From: Proteiniphilum sp. UBA4977
GTDB taxonomy: Bacteria; Bacteroidota; Bacteroidia; Bacteroidales; Dysgonomonadaceae
Length of the DNA: 20,160 bases
Direction of reading: 5' to 3'
Assembly (NCBI GenBank): GCA_002398565.1
Contig: DGZP01000018.1
Location: 141,230 to 161,389 of the forward strand
The position numbers were made by a program, and so were the translations under genes. Under the pieces are notes generated by a model. It was given only the letters and a program-made list of their open reading frames with translations. It had not been told where the DNA came from and made no database searches. Shown piece by piece: positions 1-7,445 of the stretch (positions within the stretch are counted from its first letter, which is position 1; the number at the start of each line of letters is the position of its first letter).

Positions 1-158
1 ACCATTTCCTCATCTTTCGTACCTTTACCTGCAGCAATCACTTCGCCTTTCAGCGGTTTTTCCTTTGCTGTGTCGGGAATGATAATTCCACTTACTGTTT
101 TCTCTTCTGCAGCAGCTGGTTTTACCAGCACTCTGTCTGCCAATGGTTTAATGTTCAT
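1..158 (-). CDS. groES: Co-chaperonin GroES, 5' part only
   Basis: The reverse strand from 158 encodes MNIKPLADRVLVKP and continues through SGIIIPDTAKEKP and GEVIAAGKGT to the window edge, about 52 residues. These are the N-terminal strand, the mobile loop that contacts GroEL (IIIPDTA) and the following beta-barrel strands of 10-kDa chaperonins, which are normally about 90 residues long. The protein caps the GroEL folding chamber in the cytoplasm. The 3' end is cut off; groEL would be expected next, outside the window. It lies in the same direction as the S9 peptidase gene but is separated by 103 bases carrying a promoter-like element, so it is probably transcribed independently. Identification is by clear family resemblance. 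Confidence 0.96.
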   Translation of the reverse strand, partial: MNIKPLADRVLVKPAAAEEKTVSGIIIPDTAKEKPLKGEVIAAGKGTKDEEM

Positions 159-215
159 ATTCCTAAATTAATGTTAATATAATTAATATTGATGTTCTAA
201 ATGACATAACCTGAA

Positions 216-233
216 TAGCGAAATCTGTGCCAA
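216..233 (-). promoter_or_regulatory. Sigma-54-like (-24/-12) promoter of groES
   Basis: The reverse strand reads TTGGCACAGATTTCGCTA. Against the RpoN consensus TGGCAC-R-N4-TTGCW it matches the whole -24 half, the purine, the spacing (GG to GC 12 bases apart) and GC-T of the -12 half, with one mismatch (TCGC for TTGC). It lies about 60 bases before the groES start, which would give a leader near 48 bases. The match is seen directly; use by RpoN is inferred. Confidence 0.5.
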
Positions 234-261
234 ATAAAAAAAACTGGAAGAAGTCTGACAG

Positions 262-2652
262 TTATTCTGACAAAATTGCAGTTTTTACATATTTCTCCAA
301 CCACTGATCCTGTTCCCACAACAGGTGAAGTACATTTTCGCGGGCTGCGTAGCCGTGACTTTCCAATGGCAGGATTACAAGCCGGGCCACTGCACCAAAG
401 CTTTTCAGCGCCTGAAAATAACGTTCGCTCTGCATGGTATGTGTTCCTGAATTGTTATCTGCTTCACCGTGAATGATCAGCAGCGGAGTTTTCATTTTGT
501 CGGCATGCATAAAGGGAGACATCGCGTTATAGACCTCCGGCGCTTCCCAATAATTTCGCTCTTCACTTTGAAATCCAAAGGGAGTGAGCGTACGGTTGTA
601 AGCTCCGCTACGGGCAATACCTGCAGCAAAGAGATTGGAATGGGTCAGCAGATTGGCTGTCATGAAAGCACCGTAGGAATGGCCGCCCACAGCCACCCTA
701 CTCCTGTCTATATATCCCAGTGCATCCACGGCGTCGATGGCCGCCCTGGCATTGTCTACCAGCTGCGTGACAAATGTATTGTTGGGTTGTTCATTTCCTT
801 CTCCCACGACAGGAAAAGCCGCATCATCAAGCACGGCATATCCGCGCGTTACCCAATAAATGGGGTTACCATAAGAAAGATAGGTAAACGAGTTGGGATT
901 GGCAGTAGTCTGCCCGGCACTGCTTTTGTCCTTATATTCGGTGGGATAAGCCCACATAATCAACGGCAGCTTCTCCTTCTTCTCCCTGTCGTAACCGGCA
1001 GGAAGATACAAAGTGCCGGTAAGTGCCACTCCGTCGGCTCTGTGATAACTGATCACCTCTTTGTGAACCCCCGCGAATCGTTTAAAAGGATTTTCAAAGG
1101 CTGTCAGGGGAATATTGGCTATTCTTTTGCTGATATTCCGGATATAATAGTTTGGATATTCGGTAGGTGATTCAACACAAGTAATCAGCGTGCCTGCCTT
1201 GCTATCGATAAAAGAAATCAAATCTTCCACTTTTCCTTTGGTTGCGGATTGATAAATCCGTTTCTTTTCGAGTGTTCTCAGGTTGAATGCATCAATAAAC
1301 GGAAACTGCCCTTCAGGGCTGTAACCATCACCAAAAAGATAGGCTGTTTCTCCGTCAATCTTCAGGGTATAGGTACCCATTTCGTTTTTTTCGGTTTGTA
1401 ATATACCGGGATCACTGTATATATCCTGATAGTTTCTGTCGTCAATGATCCGTGGTTCACGTGAAGGATGGGAAGGATCAAACAGATACATCCTTGTGTT
1501 GCGCGTATTCCACCACCTGTCACTGACGACAGCATAACGGTCATCTCCCCACCGGATCCCTGCGAAGCGATTTCTCATCTTCATCAATGAAAGAGACCGG
1601 CCCGTAAAAGGAGCATCCAGTTGAAACAGTTCATCACGGAATGGGACATCAACTTCAGGATCACCTTTATCACATGCTTCCACCCAGGCAAGCGTAGCGG
1701 GCTTATCGGCACGCCAGTGAATACTTCTTTTTCCCTCGAAGGTGGCCATAAACCCCACAGGCAGCTTGTCAAGCAGAGGTTGTCTGCTGAAATTCAGTAA
1801 AAAACGGCCATCGGAACCGTATATATTGGTTTCGTTGGGAAAGCTGTAGTAGGGTACCACGTAAGAAAAGGGATGTGTGAGCGTGGTAAGTAACAGACAG
1901 GTTCCATCGGGTGAAAACACCTCATTTACGTACATTCCCGCTTCTTTCCAAAGCGTCTTTGCTCCGTTTATTTCCACCTTGTATAGTTCGGAAGTCATGA
2001 GTGTTTCAAAATTGGCCTCCTCCAGCGGATTCTTTAACAAATCCTGATAGGTGCGGTTTTGTGATATCTGTCCGTCGCTGACTGAGACGACCGGCCCATC
2101 CGGGAGCGCCGTTTTCATATCTGCCAGTGTTTTACGACCTCCAGGCAACATTCTGACCAGCATGCTCCTGCTGTCGGGGAACCATATGTAAGGCTCACCG
2201 GCATTGGCATTGAGCATGGCATCGGTCAGTTTCCGGGCAGTCAGCGTTATCAGGTCTGCTATCCATAATTCAACGCCTCCCGGTGTTGTATGTGTGAACG
2301 CTATTTTTGTTTCATCGGGAGAGAAGGAGACGTAGGCAATACGCGGTTGCTCCGGCAAACCCATGATGGGTCGTAACTCCCGTTTCGTTACTTTCTGATA
2401 ACGGATATCGTGATAATAGATCAGTGTACTTGAAATATTTGTTTCGGGATTAATCCGCAGCCCTGCAAGGCGTAATTCCGGCTGATTCAGGTCTGAAAGT
2501 GATTTAAACGCCGGACGGTAGTAAAACAACATCTGCTCTTTTTTGCTATCCAGCTCCACAAGGGGAGCTCTCTCTATCTCTACCAATTCCAGTATCTCAG
2601 GCGGTGGCGACTGGTAAACTATTTTTTCCTGTGCTTCTAACAATTGGATCAT
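262..2652 (-). CDS. S9 family prolyl-oligopeptidase-like serine peptidase
   Basis: A 796-residue frame with an N-terminal beta-propeller-like region (about 30-540) and a C-terminal alpha/beta-hydrolase domain. The nucleophile elbow GGHSYGAF puts Ser at residue 659; Asp732 in HGEAD and His766 in LESHGYAA complete the triad. The GGHSYGAFMTANLL motif resembles the glutamyl-endopeptidase branch (S9D). Such enzymes in Bacteroidetes are secreted and cut oligopeptides in the periplasm. The mature-type start AQEKIVYQ appears at residues 7-14, but the frame lacks most of a signal peptide. A second ATG at 2683 opens a hydrophobic signal-like stretch (MKILLFIVF) one frame away, separated by a run of six T at 2656-2661, so a frameshift in the signal peptide is likely. 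The gene follows the SDR gene closely (18-49 bases), suggesting co-transcription. Confidence 0.9.
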   Translation of the reverse strand: MIQLLEAQEKIVYQSPPPEILELVEIERAPLVELDSKKEQMLFYYRPAFKSLSDLNQPELRLAGLRINPETNISSTLIYYHDIRYQKVTKRELRPIMGLPEQPRIAYVSFSPDETKIAFTHTTPGGVELWIADLITLTARKLTDAMLNANAGEPYIWFPDSRSMLVRMLPGGRKTLADMKTALPDGPVVSVSDGQISQNRTYQDLLKNPLEEANFETLMTSELYKVEINGAKTLWKEAGMYVNEVFSPDGTCLLLTTLTHPFSYVVPYYSFPNETNIYGSDGRFLLNFSRQPLLDKLPVGFMATFEGKRSIHWRADKPATLAWVEACDKGDPEVDVPFRDELFQLDAPFTGRSLSLMKMRNRFAGIRWGDDRYAVVSDRWWNTRNTRMYLFDPSHPSREPRIIDDRNYQDIYSDPGILQTEKNEMGTYTLKIDGETAYLFGDGYSPEGQFPFIDAFNLRTLEKKRIYQSATKGKVEDLISFIDSKAGTLITCVESPTEYPNYYIRNISKRIANIPLTAFENPFKRFAGVHKEVISYHRADGVALTGTLYLPAGYDREKKEKLPLIMWAYPTEYKDKSSAGQTTANPNSFTYLSYGNPIYWVTRGYAVLDDAAFPVVGEGNEQPNNTFVTQLVDNARAAIDAVDALGYIDRSRVAVGGHSYGAFMTANLLTHSNLFAAGIARSGAYNRTLTPFGFQSEERNYWEAPEVYNAMSPFMHADKMKTPLLIIHGEADNNSGTHTMQSERYFQALKSFGAVARLVILPLESHGYAARENVLHLLWEQDQWLEKYVKTAILSE

Positions 2653-2701
2653 TATAAAAAACTATAAACAAAAGGATTTTCATAATTCACGGGAATAGAT
2701 T

Positions 2702-3457
2702 TTACTGTTTATGGAAGATGGCTGCCGAAGCCTGGGCCACAGGCATCACCACCATGTCGTTGATATTTACATGGGGAGGACGTGAGACAACAAACCATAT
2801 ACATTCAGCAATATCTTCTGCTACAAGGTTTTCATAACCCTCATAAACCTTGTCGGAACGCTGTTTGTCTCCGTGAAAGCGAACAAGGGAGAATTCCGTT
2901 TCCACTGCCCCCGGGCAAATCTGTGTCACCTTTATGTTGTGAGGCAGCATGTCGATGCGCATCCCTTGGGTAAGTGCATCCACAGCATGCTTTGTTGCAC
3001 AGTACACGTTGCCGTTTGGATAAACCTCTTTTCCCGCAATGGAGCCGATATTGATAATGTGTCCGGAATGCCGTTCCACCATTCCCGGGGCAATTGCCCG
3101 CGTGACGTAAAGCAGTCCCTTCACATTGGTATCTATCATGCGGTTCCAGTCATCCGTATCACCATCTTGCACCGCTCCGAGTCCGGCTGCCAGTCCGGCA
3201 TTATTCACGAGAACATCGACCTTCCTCCATTCTTCGGGCAGTTTACCAAGCTTCTCTTTCACCTCTGTCTCATCCCTCACATCGAAACAGAGCGTGAGCA
3301 CGCGCACACCCTCCTTTTCCAGTTCCTTTTTCAGTGAAAGTAATCGCTCCTCGCGACGACCGGTAATGATCAGATCTGTTCCTTTTCCAGCTAACAGAAG
3401 AGCTGTGGCATGCCCGATGCCGGATGTGGCTCCTGTAATTAAAGCAAGTTTTGACAT
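2702..3457 (-). CDS. SDR family NAD(P)-dependent oxidoreductase, YdfG-like
   Basis: A 251-residue classical short-chain dehydrogenase. The cofactor-binding TGATSGIG is at residues 8-15, NNAG at 85-88, and the catalytic residues are Asn111, Ser139, Tyr152 and Lys156 (YCATK). The GRR at 33-35 after beta-2 suggests NADP(H) preference. The C-terminus (NINDMVVMPVAQASAAIFHK) is the type seen in YdfG-like enzymes, which oxidise L-allo-threonine, serine or 3-hydroxy acids. The exact substrate cannot be read from sequence. The length fits the family, and the protein is cytoplasmic with no signal peptide. It is first in an apparent unit with the S9 peptidase and is divergent from the DUF2007 gene. A Bacteroidetes -7 element lies about 37 bases upstream. 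Confidence 0.93.
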   Translation of the reverse strand: MSKLALITGATSGIGHATALLLAGKGTDLIITGRREERLLSLKKELEKEGVRVLTLCFDVRDETEVKEKLGKLPEEWRKVDVLVNNAGLAAGLGAVQDGDTDDWNRMIDTNVKGLLYVTRAIAPGMVERHSGHIINIGSIAGKEVYPNGNVYCATKHAVDALTQGMRIDMLPHNIKVTQICPGAVETEFSLVRFHGDKQRSDKVYEGYENLVAEDIAECIWFVVSRPPHVNINDMVVMPVAQASAAIFHKQ

Positions 3458-3493
3458 AGTTTATTGTAAGGGGTTGTGGAATTAACGAGTGTT

Positions 3494-3501
3494 CAAATTT
3501 A
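3494..3501 (-). promoter_or_regulatory. Possible Bacteroidetes -7 element for the SDR gene
   Basis: The reverse strand reads TAAATTTG, a full match to the Bacteroidetes -7 box TAnnTTTG, and would give a leader of about 30 bases before the SDR start at 3457. No good TTG/TTTG -33 element stands at the usual 19-21 base spacing, so the call is tentative. Confidence 0.35.
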
Positions 3502-3582
3502 CGTCAAATAATTCTTTATGCACTGTTTTATCTAAAAAAAAGCGTATTTTTACAAAATCAAAGCATACAATAACAACAAGCT

Positions 3583-3819
3583 ATGGAAGAAAGTTTCATT
3601 ACAGTTAAAACATTCACTTTCCCGGCGGATGTAACCATTGTGCAGACCTTCATGGAAATGAGAGGCATTGAAACATACATGAAAAACCTCACAGCAAACA
3701 GGTTGTCATATAGCCTCGGAGAAATAGAAATGCAGGTTAGAGCCTCCGACTATGAACAGGCAAAAGAAGCTCTCATTGAAGGTGGATTTGCCCAGCCGGA
3801 AGATTTTCAGTTTCTTTGA
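3583..3819 (+). CDS. DUF2007 domain protein (putative signal-transducing protein)
   Basis: A 78-residue acidic protein (MEESFITVKTFTFP...) with the beta-alpha-beta ferredoxin-like pattern of DUF2007: an N-terminal strand (ITVKTFTF), a helix (DVTIVQTFMEMRGI), central strands with the GEIEMQV segment, and a final helix (YEQAKEALIEGG). DUF2007 proteins are small, often GlnB-like in fold, and of unknown function. No catalytic residues are visible and the protein should be cytoplasmic. It is the first gene of a plus-strand run, 34 bases ahead of the AI-2E gene, and divergent from the SDR gene. Family membership is fairly sure; the role is unknown. Confidence 0.8.
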   Translation: MEESFITVKTFTFPADVTIVQTFMEMRGIETYMKNLTANRLSYSLGEIEMQVRASDYEQAKEALIEGGFAQPEDFQFL

Positions 3820-3853
3820 TAGTAACTCACCACTTTGCACGAAGCAGACCAAA

Positions 3854-4993
3854 ATGATTAAACAGCCTGAGAAAGAAAAAAATGTACAGTATAAATATAT
3901 CCTGATTGGACTGCTGATCCTGTTGGGACTGATCATTTTTAAGTATACACGCCCCTACATGAGCGGATTTTTAGGTGCGGCCACCCTCTACGTGATCGTG
4001 AACGGACAGCAGAAGTATCTAACCCAAAAACTCAACTTTAAAAAACCGTTGAGTGCCCTGATCATCGTACTCGAAGTACTTTTCTTCATTCTGATCCCAC
4101 TCACAGGAATCGCTTTTCTGGTCATTGATACTTTTTCCGGTATTACCATAGATCCTGAAGCAATACTTGCAAAGGTAAACCATTTTATAACCTTGCTTGA
4201 GGAGAGACTCGGGTTCAACATTTTCACACCTGAAAGCCTGGCCGTCATTCCCCGGGCGGGGACAAACATCCTGCAGGTATTGGGAAGCGGCGTTTATACG
4301 TTCGTAATCAATGTGATTGTGATTCTTTTTGTGTTGTACTACATGCTCTGCAGTAACGACGAATTCGAAAAATCGATCCGTGAAATACTGCCTTTCAAGG
4401 AAGAAAACAAACAGATCGTGGCAGAGGAGACACGGCTCATTATCCAGGCCAATGCTATCGGAATACCACTTTTAGCGATTATCCAGGGTTTCTTTGCCTA
4501 TATGGGATACTTGCTTTTCGGCGTGGAGAGTGCAATTCTGTATGCCATTCTTACTGCTTTCTCCACCATTATTCCTATAGTAGGTACCACCATTGTCTGG
4601 GCACCCATAGGCATTGGACTTCTTCTGAATGCCGATTATGTGAATGGCATCGGATTGCTTGCATATGGTTTTTTCATTATTGGCGGGGTAGATAACGTCG
4701 CCCGTTTTCTTTTACAAAAAAAACTGGCAGATATCCATCCCCTAATTACCGTGTTCGGCGTACTCATCGGCCTGCCCATGTTCGGATTCTGGGGCGTGAT
4801 TTTCGGGCCGCTGATACTTTCCCTCCTCATCCTTTTTTTCAACATGTATCGTCATGAATACGTTCCCGGCTCCAGGGCTGAACCGAGGGTTACCACACGC
4901 TATAAGACACGCAAGGTGAAAATTCCGGGTTACGAGCCGGGCAAACTGAAAACCAAAATAAAAGACACCCCCGATGCTACAGAAAAAGAATAG
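3854..4993 (+). CDS. AI-2E transporter family membrane protein
   Basis: A 379-residue polytopic membrane protein. Hydrophobic segments lie near residues 12-30 (YILIGLLILLGLIIF), 35-48, 68-93 (LIIVLEVLFFILIP), 145-165 (VYTFVINVIVILFVLYYML) and in a long C-terminal block (LLAIIQGFFAYMGYLLFG, AILTAFSTIIPIVGTTIVW, LLAYGFFIIGGVDNVARFLL, GVIFGPLILSLLILFFNMY). The ILTAFSTIIPIVG motif and the DN-ARFLL segment are typical of the TqsA/PerM/YdgG family, whose members export autoinducer-2 or act in Na+/H+ exchange; the substrate here is unknown. The reading frame is open further upstream, but the ATG at 3854 follows the DUF2007 stop and starts a normal-length family member. Its 3' end overlaps the binding-protein gene by 20 bases. 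Confidence 0.88.
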   Translation: MIKQPEKEKNVQYKYILIGLLILLGLIIFKYTRPYMSGFLGAATLYVIVNGQQKYLTQKLNFKKPLSALIIVLEVLFFILIPLTGIAFLVIDTFSGITIDPEAILAKVNHFITLLEERLGFNIFTPESLAVIPRAGTNILQVLGSGVYTFVINVIVILFVLYYMLCSNDEFEKSIREILPFKEENKQIVAEETRLIIQANAIGIPLLAIIQGFFAYMGYLLFGVESAILYAILTAFSTIIPIVGTTIVWAPIGIGLLLNADYVNGIGLLAYGFFIIGGVDNVARFLLQKKLADIHPLITVFGVLIGLPMFGFWGVIFGPLILSLLILFFNMYRHEYVPGSRAEPRVTTRYKTRKVKIPGYEPGKLKTKIKDTPDATEKE

Positions 4994-6152
4994 TTTACCG
5001 TTTCTTTCCTTTGCATGCGGACTTTTATTTCTGATGTGTGCATGCCAGTCGGGGCAGCATCACAAAAAAAAGGTATTGGATGAAGATAAACCCGTCTCTT
5101 CAGTGATAATTCGTCATGCAAAGGGTTTTCAGATTGATCACTTCAACAACTATACAAGAGTGATATTGCACGACCCTTGGAGTGAAGACAAGCCTTATGC
5201 GGTATATTACCTTTACAGAAACGATTCAACGCAACTACCCGCAGGGGGTACAAAATTAAAGATACCACTGACTTCCCTCACGGTTAACACCTTTTCCTAC
5301 TTTACATTTCTTGACTTGCTGGATGAAGAGGATGTGATAAAGGGTGTAACAGACGGGTTCAGGGTTTTTCATCCCGGTATCCTCCACAAGCTTGAATCGG
5401 GCGAGATAGCCGATCTGGGAGATCCTTTCCATCCCAATATCGAAATGACACTGGCACTGAAACCGCAGGCCATCATCAGCTCTGCCTATGCACAACGTGA
5501 CAACTACAGTGAACGAATGATCAATGCCGGTTTTCCGGTTATCTATTCCCTGGAGTGGATGGAAAATTCTCCCCTTGCCCGTGCGGAGTGGATCAGGATG
5601 ATCGCAGCCTTTTTCGATAAGGAAACCATGGGTGACACCATTTTTACGGGAATAGAGCGTCGCTATCTGGAGTTGCAGAATAAAATAAAAAGCGTTTCAC
5701 CACAACACACTGTCATGTCGGGCGACAATTTTCAGAACACATGGTACGTGCCGGGAGGAAAAAGTTTTCATGCCATCCTTTTCCGGGATGCCCAGCTGGA
5801 TTATCTTTACAAAAACAACCGAGAGTACGGCAGTATCGCACTTGATATTGAATCAGTTCTCACCCGGTTTGGCAAGGCTGATTACTGGTTTGGCTGTGAA
5901 GCCGGCACCTACGCCGGGCTGGCGGAAAAGGATGCCAAGTACCTTTTGCTGCAATCAGTAAAAAAAAGACAGGTTTATAACAACCACAACCGGATTACCC
6001 CCGCCGGCGGAAACGATTACTTTGAAAGTGCCATAGCCAATCCCGACCTGTTGCTGTCTGACCTTGTGAAAGCCGCTTATCCGGAGATATTGCCCGACTA
6101 TTCATTCACCTACATCAAACCGTTGGAAGAACTGCCTGCACGTGAAAAATAG
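4974..6152 (+). CDS. ABC transporter periplasmic binding lipoprotein (FecB/BtuF type)
   Basis: A 392-residue exported protein. Residues 1-24 form a lipoprotein signal peptide (hydrophobic FACGLLFLMCAC) with Cys24 the likely lipidation site. The body has two lobes with the pattern of helical-backbone metal or cobalamin binding proteins: TSLTVNTFSYFTFLDLL, DLGDPFHPNIEMTLALKPQAIIS, VIYSLEWMENSPLARAEWIRMIA, then a C-terminal lobe ending at PDLLLSDLVKAAYPEILP. The family delivers ferric siderophores, haem or B12 to an inner-membrane ABC importer; the ligand cannot be told from sequence. It overlaps both neighbours (20 bases with AI-2E, 11 with the permease), so it is translationally coupled to the permease, its natural partner. 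Confidence 0.88.
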   Translation: MLQKKNSLPFLSFACGLLFLMCACQSGQHHKKKVLDEDKPVSSVIIRHAKGFQIDHFNNYTRVILHDPWSEDKPYAVYYLYRNDSTQLPAGGTKLKIPLTSLTVNTFSYFTFLDLLDEEDVIKGVTDGFRVFHPGILHKLESGEIADLGDPFHPNIEMTLALKPQAIISSAYAQRDNYSERMINAGFPVIYSLEWMENSPLARAEWIRMIAAFFDKETMGDTIFTGIERRYLELQNKIKSVSPQHTVMSGDNFQNTWYVPGGKSFHAILFRDAQLDYLYKNNREYGSIALDIESVLTRFGKADYWFGCEAGTYAGLAEKDAKYLLLQSVKKRQVYNNHNRITPAGGNDYFESAIANPDLLLSDLVKAAYPEILPDYSFTYIKPLEELPAREK

Positions 6153-7152
6153 AGCCTTCATATTTGTTTTACTGTTTGTCCTCCTGTTCGTGGCATTTAT
6201 TGGTGATCTTTTAACCGGCAATGCTCCCATTACTCCCGCGGAAACGTGGTTGGCACTCTTCGGGACTTCCGGCGATGAAATCATCGATGAAATCATCCGG
6301 AACTACCGGTTGCCAAAAGCTATCACTGCCGCCATTGCCGGCAGCGCCCTGTCCCTGTCGGGCTTACTGATGCAAACCCTCTTTCGCAATCCCCTTGCCG
6401 GTCCCGATGTGCTAGGCGTAAGTGCCGGCGCCGGGCTGGGCGTTGCATTGCTCACCATGCTCAGCGGAACAATCGTATACCCTTTTATCTCAGCCATGGG
6501 CAGCATGGCACAGATCATTGCCGCCATTGCCGGTGCCGCAGTCGTATTGGTGCTGATCCTGGCGGTATCGGCCAGAATAAAGGACTCCATCACCATTCTG
6601 GTGCTCGGAATGATCTTCGGATATGTGGCAAGTGCCCTGGTTACCATTTTGCAGAGCTTTGCCGACCCCGACTCACTGAAAGTATTTGTCACATGGACCT
6701 TCGGTAGCCTTGGCGGTGTCACCTGGAACAAAATGCCATTTTTGCTGGTTCTTACTGCCTTTGGTATTCTCGTCTCCCTCTTTCTGCAAAAGTCGCTCAA
6801 CAGCCTGTTGCTTGGCGAGAACTATGCCGCAAGTACAGGATTGAATATAAAACGAATCCGGATATCAATCATCGCCATCGCCGCGGTCGTCACGGGAGCC
6901 GTTACCGCATTTACAGGTCCTATTGCATTTGTAGGAGTCGTTATCCCTCATTTTGCACGTACCTTTTTCGGGACGGTCAACCACAAAACTGTCCTTCCTG
7001 CCACCCTGCTTATGGGAAGCATTCTTCTGCTCATCTGTGATATCGTTTCACAAATCCCTTTAACCGGCAGGACGTTACCCGTCAATGCCGTCACCGCAGT
7101 TTTCGGTGCCCCCATGATTGTATGGATTGTACTAAAGAGAAAAAAATTATAA
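6142..7152 (+). CDS. FecCD family ABC transporter permease
   Basis: A 336-residue permease, almost entirely hydrophobic, with about ten predicted membrane segments. Diagnostic motifs of the FecCD/BtuC family are YRLPKAITAAIAGSALSLSG followed by LMQTLFRNPLAGPDVLGVSAGAG, the cytoplasmic GGVTW region, and TAFTGPIAFVGVVIPHFAR near the C-terminus. It imports iron-siderophore, haem or cobalamin with the lipoprotein encoded just upstream. The start is a GTG at 6142 overlapping the preceding stop, which fits translational coupling. No ATPase (FecE/BtuD type) follows: the next gene is clpC after a 293-base gap. The ATPase must come from elsewhere or have been lost. Confidence 0.92.
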   Translation: MKNRAFIFVLLFVLLFVAFIGDLLTGNAPITPAETWLALFGTSGDEIIDEIIRNYRLPKAITAAIAGSALSLSGLLMQTLFRNPLAGPDVLGVSAGAGLGVALLTMLSGTIVYPFISAMGSMAQIIAAIAGAAVVLVLILAVSARIKDSITILVLGMIFGYVASALVTILQSFADPDSLKVFVTWTFGSLGGVTWNKMPFLLVLTAFGILVSLFLQKSLNSLLLGENYAASTGLNIKRIRISIIAIAAVVTGAVTAFTGPIAFVGVVIPHFARTFFGTVNHKTVLPATLLMGSILLLICDIVSQIPLTGRTLPVNAVTAVFGAPMIVWIVLKRKKL

Positions 7153-7196
7153 CTCTTGATTTAAACAAAAACAACTTTACATTTGTCATATAATAT

Positions 7197-7219
7197 ATCT
7201 GTTTCATCGTAAAACAGAT
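7197..7219. repeat. 8-bp perfect inverted repeat upstream of clpC
   Basis: ATCTGTTT and AAACAGAT flank a 7-base spacer (CATCGTA). The right arm abuts the sigma-54-like -24 element of clpC. No T-tract follows, so an operator is more likely than a terminator; its function is inferred only from position. Confidence 0.5.
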
Positions 7220-7235
7220 TGGCACTGTTTTTGTA
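7220..7235 (+). promoter_or_regulatory. Sigma-54-like (-24/-12) promoter of clpC
   Basis: TGGCACTGTTTTTGTA matches the RpoN -24 half TGGCAC exactly, keeps the correct spacing, and has TTG of the -12 half (TTGT for TTGC; the purine after TGGCAC is T). The start point would lie near 7246, leaving a leader of about 200 bases. A separate TATATTTG (-7 type) at 7290-7297 without a clear -33 box is the alternative promoter in this gap. The rest of 7153-7445 shows no gene. Confidence 0.42.
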
Positions 7236-7445
7236 TATTTTTTTGCCGATTACGTTTCCTCATTCATGGATGATTAAAATTAAATGCTTTATATTTGTAT
7301 TCAATCATTCCGGGAAAAGTAAGGAACTTTTTCGCTTAACAATATAATACGGGTTCAGCTTGTTCGAGTTGCGCTGTTGTGGTAGGGAATCAGTTTTATC
7401 TGACGATGTGTTGGAGGAGTAGTCAAAATTTAAAGGAATAAAACA

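Noticed and set aside
469..1170. Long plus-strand open frame of 233 codons
   Set aside because: It lies wholly antisense to the S9 peptidase, has no family motifs, and is explained by codon bias of the real gene.
3458..3582. Riboswitch (B12 or iron linked) ahead of the transporter run
   Set aside because: The gap is short, AT-rich and lacks the conserved B12-box type sequence; nothing beyond weak promoter elements is visible.
3752..3853. Upstream extension of the AI-2E protein by 34 codons
   Set aside because: It would overlap the DUF2007 gene and add a non-family N-terminus; the ATG at 3854 after the stop gives the normal length.
7290..7297. TATATTTG as the main clpC promoter
   Set aside because: It matches the -7 box, but no TTG/TTTG stands at the right spacing upstream; kept only as an alternative.
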